From positions 1-64,000 of the forward strand of contig SAXG01000063.1 in assembly GCA_012932865.1 (NCBI GenBank): a stretch of DNA of 64,000 nucleotides. Reading direction: 5' to 3'. The notes under the pieces are model-generated. The model had not been told where the DNA came from. It worked only from the letters and a program-made list of their open reading frames with translations, and did not search any database. Made by a program: the position numbers and the translations under genes. Every line of letters starts with the position of its first letter. Positions within the stretch are counted from its first letter, which is position 1. Source of the stretch: Amylostereum areolatum (lineage: Eukaryota; Basidiomycota; Agaricomycetes; Russulales; Stereaceae). This document shows, in pieces, positions 56,012 through 64,000 of this stretch.

Positions 56012-57498
56012 CTACTCAGACGGCAGTATGTCGAGGATACTACGCATCGCAACCACAGGCTTCACCAATATCGTCATCTGGACCCCACCTGAGGGCTCCC
56101 CATCCCGCACCTCCTTCCTTAGCCCAATCCCCGTCGTACAAAGCACCCGATCGTCCAGCCCCGTCGCCGCACCGTACACGTGCATCAGGCGTGGCGTCGC
56201 GCTGTGCCCCTCCACCATCGTGCGTGGATCAAACGTCTCTCCCGCGCGCACGACAATGGGCGAAATGACGCCCACGGCCGCACCCTCTCCGACGGTCTTG
56301 TTCAGCTTCAGCGCGCAATCGACGATTTCTTCGACATCCCCACCCACCAACCCCAGTATCATCGAACGGAGGTGTGCGCGGCTGTTGTCCAGACCAGCGG
56401 CAAGCACGACGCACGCGAGCATGTCCACGATGTCGTCCACGTACGCGGATGCCACCTCGTTCTTCGAGGGAGGGCCGCGCGCTTGTGCGTATCGCCTCGT
56501 CAGCGCTTTCCACCGTCCGGCGATCGCAGGCGGTTCTGTCGGCAATGTCAACGTCAAACCAAACATGAATAATGGACGCAGGATAACGCACCGTTCTCAG
56601 AGATCGTGGAAAACAACCGGTCGAGCGAGTCCTGCGAAGGCTCCAGCCCAAAGTGCCACCGCGTCACGATGAATGCGACGATGTTGACCGCGCACGCGCG
56701 GAACAGAATCTCCAGCAAAGTCGAGTCTTCGCGGTGCCGCACGCCTTTCAGCTCCTCCACGCTCGGCGACGAGAACCAGCGCCGAAACACGCCCTCCGCC
56801 GCGCGCATGTCCCCCGTCTCCTCGACGTCCCCGTAGCGCAACTCGCCCCCCGTCTCCAGCGACGTCGCCAGCTTGGTCGCCACCTGCTCGATCGCCTCGT
56901 TCAACCCCGCCTCGACCTCGTCCGCGAGCACCTTGTCTACCACCACCGGCTCGGACGCCGTCCCGAGCAGCGCCTCGGCCGCGTCGAGCGTCTTGGTCCG
57001 CGCGTCGAGCGCGTCCTGCGCGCGCGCGAGCTGCTCTTGCATCGTTTGAAAGCGGGTCTGGAGGTGGTGGAGGGCGAGCTCGGATTGGGCGAGTCCGGAC
57101 TGGGCGACGTCGAGGGCGCTGGTGGTGGTGCTTTGGGAGGAGATCGCGGATTGGAGTTGGTGCTGGAGGGCGTCGTTCTCCAGGGAGAGGCGGCGCGCGT
57201 TGTCGCGTGCTTCCTCGAGCTCAGCGTGGAGCGTAGTCGTGCCTTTCGTCGTCTCCCGGAGCTCGAGCTCCATCCGCGCCATCCGTGCTTTCAGGATTTC
57301 GCCATCCTTATCTCCGACGGCGTCGAGCCTCTTCCTCGTCTCTTGTTTGGCGGGAGCCTGAAGAGACGCAGAGTCAAGGGCAGGGGTAGATGGGGCGGGG
57401 GCGAGGAGGAGGGAAGAGATGGAGCCGAGGAGGAGGAAACAACGGCCGACGACGGTCGTCGCTAACGACAGGAAGAAAGAGAATACATCGATGAGCAT
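56012..57498 (-). CDS. Coiled-coil protein CC6, membrane-anchored
   Basis: Two exons (57498-56592, 56535-56012) with the family phase-1 intron give 476 residues. The N-terminus MLIDVFSFFLSLATTVVGRC continuing FLLLGSISSLLL is one long hydrophobic anchor. A coiled coil spans about 65-190. After it come FRRWFSSPSVEELKGV and TRWHFG, then post-intron RWKALTRRYAQARG, YVDDIVDMLACVVLAAGLD, ALKLNKTVGEG and the tail VLCTTGIGLRKE...ILVKPVVAM. A GTAAGT donor near 57548 and an AG just before the ATG suggest an intron in the 5' untranslated region. Confidence 0.85.
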
Positions 57499-57549
57499 CT
57501 TGGAGAATTGCGAGTGTATCGAGATGAGAAGAAAACGAACGTACTTACC

Positions 57550-58294
57550 TTCTTTTCGACTCCCACACCGAACGACCACCTCAAGGACACCTCACACAAG
57601 CCTCGAGCAGCTCCCAGGCCGCCGAAAAGCGATCGATGTCGAATACCTGTGTCGATCAAGACCGCATGGAGCTTCCTGCAGCTCCATAGAACGCGATCGA
57701 AGTGGGGTAACCGAGATGGGATTAAGAGCATCGTGCAGAGGGGGAGGCCGGTAAAGTCGCCGTGGCATGATAAACAACTCGCTGTTGGGGGCTACATTGG
57801 ACGAGGAGGGTCCAGACAGCACTCCTATTCCGCAGGGGATCAAGTATGTGAAAGATACTCGGCTGTGCAGGAGTTGTTGTCGTACCTAACCGGCGTGTCC
57901 CGTTCATCTTCCAGGATTGCTTTCCCAAGCATAACAGCGTGTTGGTCATTCTTTAGCTAAAATATATGGGGACAGCGCTCCCCTAACATTGCCGGGTGTG
58001 GAACTACGCGGAAGAGGTTTGGGTTTGAGGAAGGTGACGGCTCACGGCAGCGCGCGCAACAGCCCTATTAGGCACCAGTCCTACCTACATCCGAGAAAGG
58101 TCGGGAATTGCCTTTTTTTGACATGTCTTCGCCGGCCAAATAGTGGGCAGCGTACTTAGTCTACACCAGGGACGCGGACGCGCGCGACCACTTGTCGAAG
58201 CAGGGATTGTTGTTGCGGGACGGTCGTGGCAGGTCGTGGCAGCTTGGAACTTCAATGAACAAAATTTCGGCGAACTTCGGCACGTCCGGATTTT
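57550..58294. other. Region between CC6 and the LINE insertion
   Basis: Probably the CC6 promoter, followed by DNA in which I recognise nothing. Confidence 0.4.
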
Positions 58295-58309
58295 GCCATG
58301 ATCACGTGG
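58295..58309 (+). repeat. LINE target-site duplication, left
   Basis: GCCATGATCACGTGG, identical to 59774-59788. Confidence 0.9.
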
Positions 58310-59773
58310 GCTACGTCGCATACCTCGGTGCAAATGAGGTCCGAGCTGGGCGCTGGGGACTCGGGCGACGCGCGGGAACCTACGATGCAGAGATGCTTGC
58401 CCTTTCAGGCAGCGCCGCTGCAGCCGTGAACCTCCTCGCACGACACCCACACCTCACGCGCATCCTCTTCCTATCCGACAATCAAGCCGCCGTCACCTCC
58501 ATTACCGACACAGCCGACCATCCTGCGCAAGCCGCATCCATCCTTTTCTGCCGACACATCGACACCCTTCTCAATGCCTCGGAGACACTGGTGGTTGAGG
58601 TTGCATGGGTCCCGGGACATAAAGGCATTGTTGGGAACGAGCGGGCAGACACAATCGCGAAGGAGGGTGTCTACGGTACGCCCCTCATCCACTCCACCAT
58701 CTCCTGGGCACGCGCAAAGGCGAAGTCCCGAGCGCTGAAAACCTGGCGATCTGATTGGGCAGCACGCCCTCACCACAACCTCGCGTCAGTCGCCCTCCGA
58801 CATCCTCCCTCCACAAATTAGTGTCGGTCCGGTCGAGCCCGAGAGACCGGACCAACGTCCAGCCGAGCGCCAGTAACCAAAATTTTCCAGCGCGATCTTC
58901 CCCGTTTCCTTTTACCACCATCTCCGCACGCCTACCATCCTCGTCGTCCTTCGTACCGTCTACACTCTTTCTTTGTCCACACCCACCCACCCCTGCTCCT
59001 TGTTCGGTACCTCACTCGTCGCTCACACACGATTCACACGTAGTTCATTTACCACAATACATCTTTCTGAGATGCTTTTTCTCCCACTGAGTGAATTGTG
59101 ATGCAAGTCCCGCCCTCCCGAGCGGCATGGCTTGCACCGCGTCCGAATCGGCTAACGCCGATCCAACCCAACCCTCTCTAGCTCAAGTTGGAGAAATTTC
59201 GGTACACAAAGATGAGGCTGGACCTTTCCCCCTTCCACCGCAACTTTGACGGCCCCCGCGACGTCCATACCCGCATCATACAAACCATCCTTGGCCATGG
59301 CTTCCGTGGTGATTATTACGCCCACTTTGTACCCACTGAATCCCCTGCATGCCCGTGCGGCAACGCTGCCGTCCAAACCCGAGACCACATCCTTGCCGAT
59401 TGCCCTCTCTTCAAAGATCAAAGACACCACCTTCGCACCGCCTCGCGCACCCTATCCACTCCTTTCATCCTAGGCACTCAAACGGGTCTGTCGGCCCTCG
59501 CGAAGTTCGTTGGCGCTACGCGCGCTTTTGCCAAGGTAGCCCCAATTGAGCCTCCCCCCCCTCCCCCCGAACCAGACGACGTGGACCCAGGATAGCTATT
59601 ATCGGACTTCCTTTCATGACTTCATCATACCCTCCCAGCAATTCTACGACCCACATATAATTTGTCCTACTCGTACAGCCCACCCTTCTTCCTTACTTCC
59701 ATACTGCCGCATTTAGTCATAGGTACTTGACGCGGGATATAAATGTAATTAAATTAAATAAATAAATAAAAAA
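58310..59773 (+). mobile_element. 5'-truncated Tad-like LINE fragment
   Basis: 1,464 bp between 15-bp direct repeats, ending in an A-rich tail with AAAT units (about 59742-59773). The body starts inside the RNase H domain of ORF2: RAGTYDAEMLALSG (catalytic Glu), FLSDNQAAVTS (Asp) and WVPGHKGIVGNERADTIAKE (His/Asp region), so the first catalytic Asp is lost. After an interruption the C-terminal part has a CCHC-like cluster, ACPCGNAAVQTRDHILADCP, and ends PEPDDVDPG at 59595. RNase H followed by this cysteine motif is typical of fungal Tad-clade LINEs. Confidence 0.88.
58822..59187 (+). other. Non-coding interruption inside the LINE ORF2 fragment
   Basis: The RNase H frame hits TAG at 58819-58821; coding text resumes at about 59188 with LEKFRYTKMRLDLSPF-like sequence. 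The roughly 360 bp between is pyrimidine-rich with stops in all frames. I could not find clear duplications at its edges. It may be a nested insertion or a degraded spacer. Confidence 0.45.
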
Positions 59774-59788
59774 GCCATGATCACGTGG
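59774..59788 (+). repeat. LINE target-site duplication, right
   Basis: GCCATGATCACGTGG, identical to 58295-58309. Confidence 0.9.
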
Positions 59789-60323
59789 CAATACAGTTGT
59801 CTCGACTGCCCGCCGCGTTTTGTTGAATTACGTTGATGTTCCCGACTGGCAGTCATGGCATTGTTGGCACACACACCAGCCCATTCAGATTCACCATCGC
59901 TCGCTGGAAAACACATGAAGAAGAAATCAATTGAAGGAAACTCTGACCTCGGTACGTGCGCCTTGTCATGTCTCAATTTCTGATGCTCGTCACCAGCAGT
60001 AACCATGGACTGCCACTCACTCGCGAGCGCCCCGTACTTTCAAAGGGAGAAGAAAAAAATGGTAGATACGTGTGATCTATTGCTCTCCTGCGTCTCATTC
60101 AATGTCTCTGGACAACGGTGCGCAGGATTCGACCCTGTAACGGCGATGACTTGTCCATCAGGCGACACCTCTCAACACCAATAGCCGTCTCTACACTTGC
60201 CGTGATGAATACAGCTCCCGGAAACCCCTTTCATTAAATACGGGAGCATTCTCGGTGCATTCTCACATAACACTTTCCAAATCACAGAGCTCCTTTGCTC
60301 TCACACTGAGCACCACTGTGGAC
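59789..60323. other. Upstream region of the membrane-protein gene
   Basis: Promoter region of the seven-pass protein; no other feature recognised. A T-loop-like TCGAATCC near 60125 (minus strand) is not accompanied by a full tRNA fold. Confidence 0.4.
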
Positions 60324-61843
60324 ATGCATCCTGTCAGGGATATCTTCCAGGGCGACGCTATTGCATACGTGCATGATCTCGCAACGGTTATCGTGACAGA
60401 AACCCTTACATTTGGTGCGTCCTTTTTTGTATTCTTACCCGCCTTGGGAACGATTCAACCCCTTGCACAGGCATATTCTCCCTACTCATTGTCTTTTCCA
60501 CGTACCACTCCTTGTGCGTGCTTCACATCCTCACACGTTCTCTACTAAAACTCTTGTATCTTCAGAGTGAATGGAGTCAGAACGAACGCGAAGAAAATGT
60601 TGCTGCTCGTCACTATCGTGATGTATGCTGGCGCTGCAACGCACTGGGCTGCACAGCTTGTCTCTTTCTACCTGCTCATCAGCCAAAATTTCTACGCCTT
60701 CAACGCGGTGTTCTCCAGCGCATTTACTCAGTGTGCACCCACGGCTTTCCTTGTGATGAACGTATGTTTCTTCTCATTCAGTTCGACTCACGCGTTTCTC
60801 AAATCCCGGCTTCGAATGTACCGCCGGAACTTTTCTTCAGATTGTACTCAGCGATGTGATAGTCCTTTCACGGGCGTGGATCCTGTGGAGTCACAATCGA
60901 TACATCAAAGCAATGTCGGCGGCCTTTCTCCTCTGCACCCTGGGTAGTTGCGGCACTTTGATCTTTCGCCGAGATTGACGGATATCTTTAGCTCTATCCG
61001 CAGGTAATTCTCGGGATATCTGTTGCACGTTTGACTTCGGAGGCCTTCCACAAATTCAGCCGTCAGCGACGGTGTCAGATGACCCACTTGGGGCTGCTGC
61101 CTTCGTTTTCTCCCTTGCTACCAACTTATGGTCGACATCCCTTGTCGCATATAAAGCATGGTGCGTTCTGTGTCGTACTTCATCTCGCCGCAATGCACTT
61201 GCTCAAATTTGGGGTAGGATTCACCGAAGGGACCTTAAGGAATACATTCAAAGCGGAAACGCGCGTACGCAAATACAGAAAATTCTGGAGCTGCTGGTTG
61301 AGTCGGGAGCTATCTATTGCATGCTTTGGGTGCGTAACAACCCGGGCGAGTGTTCCATTGCCGTCTCACAACCTTTCCCTCAACGGATAGATGTACGTGG
61401 TTGGATACACGTTGGGAAAGATACTGCTCCCAGGATCCTCTGTGGCCTTTGTGAATGCAGGCGATAACTTCGTGAAAGGCGCTCTCATTCAACTCGTCGT
61501 AAGTGCATCGCAGTTCATCCCGTTCGCGTGCTTTCTGTCGCTGATGTCCCCGTGGTATGCTATGTCGGCGTTTCAGGGCATCTATCCGACGGTCGTGATC
61601 GTCCTTGTCTGCCTCGAGAGAACGCACTGCGACCAGAACTTCGTGCATCCCAGTCTCTCCTCTATTCGTATTCGACCCGAGATTTCCCTTCAGCATATCA
61701 CGGTCACTACTCGCGAGGAGAGCATTCGTGTGCACTCTGTGTTCGTCGTTGAGAGCAACCCTGCCGACTCGGGTGAGCTTTCGCGCGTGCACGTCAGAGA
61801 AGACCCGAAGCAGTCTACGATTACATCGACCGCGATCGAGTAG
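60324..61843 (+). CDS. Seven-pass membrane protein of a mushroom-specific family
   Basis: Eight exons splice in frame to 358 residues: 60324-60414, 60471-60513, 60566-60761, 60841-60943, 61004-61160, 61218-61329, 61391-61498, 61577-61843. Hydrophobic helices include GIFSLLIVFSTYHSL, MLLLVTIVMYAGAATHWAAQ, VLSDVIVLSRAWILWS, AAAFVFSLATNLWSTSLVAY, ILELLVESGAIYCMLW, GDNFVKGALIQLV and GIYPTVVIVLVCLE. The cytoplasmic tail is polar. The VLSDxIVLxRAWxLW, LLVESGxIYCxLW and GIYPTxxIVLVCL motifs are typical of a large uncharacterised Agaricomycete family of receptor-like topology; function unknown. Two decayed copies lie at 5.1-7.1 and 9.5-11.0 kb. Confidence 0.88.
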
Positions 61844-62686
61844 CATATGGTGCACTGTACTTCACGACCATGCACACTCTCTTTAGTGCCTATATCAGGA
61901 TATCTATTTGTGAACAATGACAGGAGCAAACCAACTTTAGTGACGAAGATACTTGCACAAGCCATAATGCGGGGAAAAACAGATGATAGACAAATATAAC
62001 AGCCACACCATCCAAAGGAGAGTCCGGAGATCACTACGCACGACGGTCAGTGTCGCAACGTATGCTCGAAGTCGTACATACATTTCGAGCCGAGGTGCGA
62101 AGAGTCACTAATCAGAAGTTTCAGAACTCGGCAATTACCGTCGGCAACGAGCGAGGCAGGATTGAAATGTTGAAAAGGCGACAAGTGGAGAAGTCGACAT
62201 TGCCCTACTTCCTCCGCACCAGTCTGTTCTGGCACGTCCGTAACGTCGTCCTCCGTTCCCACTCAACTTCCCAGCGACGTCCGTTCGACCGCGTGCTCTG
62301 TCTGATCGCGCGTAGTACACTCACGATAAGGCTCTCTCGTCAGAGCTCGTTCCCAGAATTCCCCCCGTTCTGCACGCTGGCCCAATGACGCTTTGGCCGC
62401 CCACGACACGCCTTTCTCCCACCGCACACGGTATGGCTCGCTATCTTGCAACTAACACCCCTGTCGTTTTTGGAAGTGAAATGCAGGTCCTTTCAGTGTC
62501 ACCCGCCCCCCGTCCACGCGCTCGCATCTCCTGTTCTCGTCCCGGGCTCGACGCCGTTTCTTCGGGTTGAACTAGAAGGAGCGGTAGTTGGTTCCTCTGA
62601 GAAGTGCTAGAGGTATAAAGTCCTCCCGTCTACTGGGGTAATCTTCAGACGTCAGGTGCCCACACACACCTCGTAGCCCGTAGCGC
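61844..62686. other. Intergenic region before the fungalysin gene
   Basis: Open frames here (for example 62050-62388 plus) are unspliced, unrecognised and overlapped by others. Probably 3' and 5' flanks only. Confidence 0.45.
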
Positions 62687-64000
62687 ATGATGGCCCGTTT
62701 CGCCCAACTCCTTTCCTCTGTCGTTGTCGCGTTAGCGTTCGCCTCGAGCACTGCGCTCGCTCTCAGCCCCACCGCCTTCAAGCATGCTACTCACCGTGTC
62801 CGCGCTGTGGGCCGGGACGCCGCCTTGGAGCTTGAGACTTTCCACCCTGCGTCGTCTTTCGAGGTCAGTACTCTTCCGTCTTTGTTCTCCAACGTCTCCT
62901 AACGTACTATTCGATGTACAGACGTTCGGCACAGATGGCCTTGATCACCCCTTGTCTAAACGCGACGAATTCAACCTCACGAGCGCGGCCACGGCCTTCG
63001 TCGCGTCCAAGCTCGGAATCGACAGCGACGCCGTCGCGTTCACCTCTGGATTCGTGGGAGATGTGTCGAAGCATGCGTTCATCAAACAGAAGAGCGTAGG
63101 TCTTCTCCCATCCGGCGCGAAGTTTCTCCGGCTTATCGGGAGTTTCCTTTTCGCGTGCTTGTAGAACGGCATCACGTTCGCAAATGCCGTGGCCAACGTC
63201 GTCTTCAACAATGACGACAAGGTCGCGTCCTTCGGTTCATCCTTCGTGAAACTTGGTGAGTCCTCTCTGCATATGAGCGCGCCACTAGTTTTTGATCGAT
63301 GCCCCTATTCCAGTATCAATCGCGGACATCACCCCCTCCGTATCACAAGAGGACGCGATCGCGACTGCAGAGAAGACGCTCGACGGCACGTTTAACGAGC
63401 ATCCGCCCACGCTCGAGTACCTCGTCAAGGAGGACAACACCGCTGCGCTCGTGCACGTCATTCAGATCCAGAACGCCGCCACCAATACCTGGTACGAAGC
63501 TTTCGTCGATGCACACGACAACAAGGTCATCTCCGTGACCGACTTTGTCGTCAAGGCCACTGTACGTTGTTCATCGTGGACCCGGCGTCCCTCTGTTTGC
63601 TGATGTCCTTTCGCTTCCTGTAGTACCGCGTTCTTCCCATCCGCGAGGAGATACTCACACAAGGCTTCCAGAACCTCGTTGACCCCGAGAACGCCGACGC
63701 GTCGCCCAACGGCTGGATCAACGGCACCACGACGAGCGGCAACAACGTCGTTGCCGCCAAAGGCTCGACCTCCGCGCCTGAGTCGTCCTCAGGCTCCTTC
63801 ATCTTCACCCAGGACCCCTCCGCGGCGCCCACGACGTCTGCGAACATCGACGCGGCCATCACGAACGCGTTCTACGTCGCGAACACCGTGCACGACATCT
63901 CGTACCTGTACGGGTTCACCGAGAGCGCGTTTAATTTCCAGAGCGACAACTTTGGCAAGGGTGGAAAGGGCGGCGATCCCGTCACGATTTCCGTCCAGGA
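62687..64000 (+). CDS. Secreted M36 metallopeptidase (fungalysin), 5' part
   Basis: Exons 62687-62863, 62922-63095, 63165-63255, 63314-63561 and 63624 to the window edge. The start MMARFAQLLSSVVVALAFAS is followed by a hydrophobic core and SSTALALS, a clear signal peptide. The propeptide (FTP-type) region follows. YRVLPIREEILTQGFQNLVD and NAFYVANTVHDISYLYGFTE match the junction with the M36 catalytic domain, and GKGGKGGDPVTISVQ is characteristic of the family. The zinc-binding HEYTH site would lie beyond the window. These enzymes are secreted as inactive precursors and degrade extracellular protein such as elastin- or keratin-like substrates. The gene is cut by the window end. Confidence 0.93.

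Noticed and set aside
60100..60200. Possible minus-strand tRNA (TCGAATCC box)
   Set aside because: No matching acceptor stem, anticodon arm or A-box at the right distance; no convincing tRNA was found anywhere in the window.

Overview
The window looks like nuclear DNA of a basidiomycete fungus, probably an Agaricomycete. Genes carry many short introns (about 45-110 nt, GT(A/G)xGT donors). Protein families typical of mushrooms are present: a seven-pass membrane protein, a WW-like/transmembrane protein, HSPA12-type Hsp70 expansions and an M36 fungalysin. The transposons are a chromodomain Ty3/gypsy element and a Tad-like LINE. Gene calls come from hand splicing and reading; no database search was possible.

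Layout. 1-11.8 kb is gene-poor. It holds a tandem duplication (about 4.1-7.3 kb and 8.2-11.2 kb), each unit with a decayed minus-strand copy of the membrane protein whose intact relative lies at 60.3-61.8 kb. From 11.8 to 57.5 kb there is a cluster of two linked families. One is six HSPA12-type Hsp70-like ATPases: A 17.6-20.0(-), B 21.4-23.9(+), C 36.4-38.7(+, broken), D 40.6-43.1(-), E 43.6-46.1(-), F 48.9-51.3(-). The other is six coiled-coil proteins: CC1 11.8-13.4(+), CC2 38.9-40.3(-), CC3 46.4-47.9(+), CC4 51.7-53.2(+), CC5 54.0-55.3(-), CC6 56.0-57.5(-). E/CC3 and F/CC4 are two copies of one divergently transcribed pair with a shared promoter region. A WW-like/TM family gene lies between CC1 and HSP-A.

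The cluster is interrupted by a complete gypsy element (24,856-31,953, 420-bp LTRs, 5-bp target duplication) and a 1.9-kb terminal-inverted-repeat element (34,057-35,949). A 5'-truncated LINE (58,310-59,773) lies just beyond CC6, and a 39-bp fragment of what looks like the same LINE lies at 53.7 kb. The right end holds the intact membrane-protein gene and the 5' part of a secreted M36 metallopeptidase running off the window.

Most notable is the repeated linkage of Hsp70-12-like ATPases with a coiled-coil family, many members carrying an N-terminal hydrophobic anchor. The coiled-coil family has a conserved phase-1 intron and, in five of six members, a conserved C-terminal motif. Several promoters share a TGTCCTAGG-type element. 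A joint function as chaperone/ATPase and membrane scaffold is an inference, not shown by the sequence.
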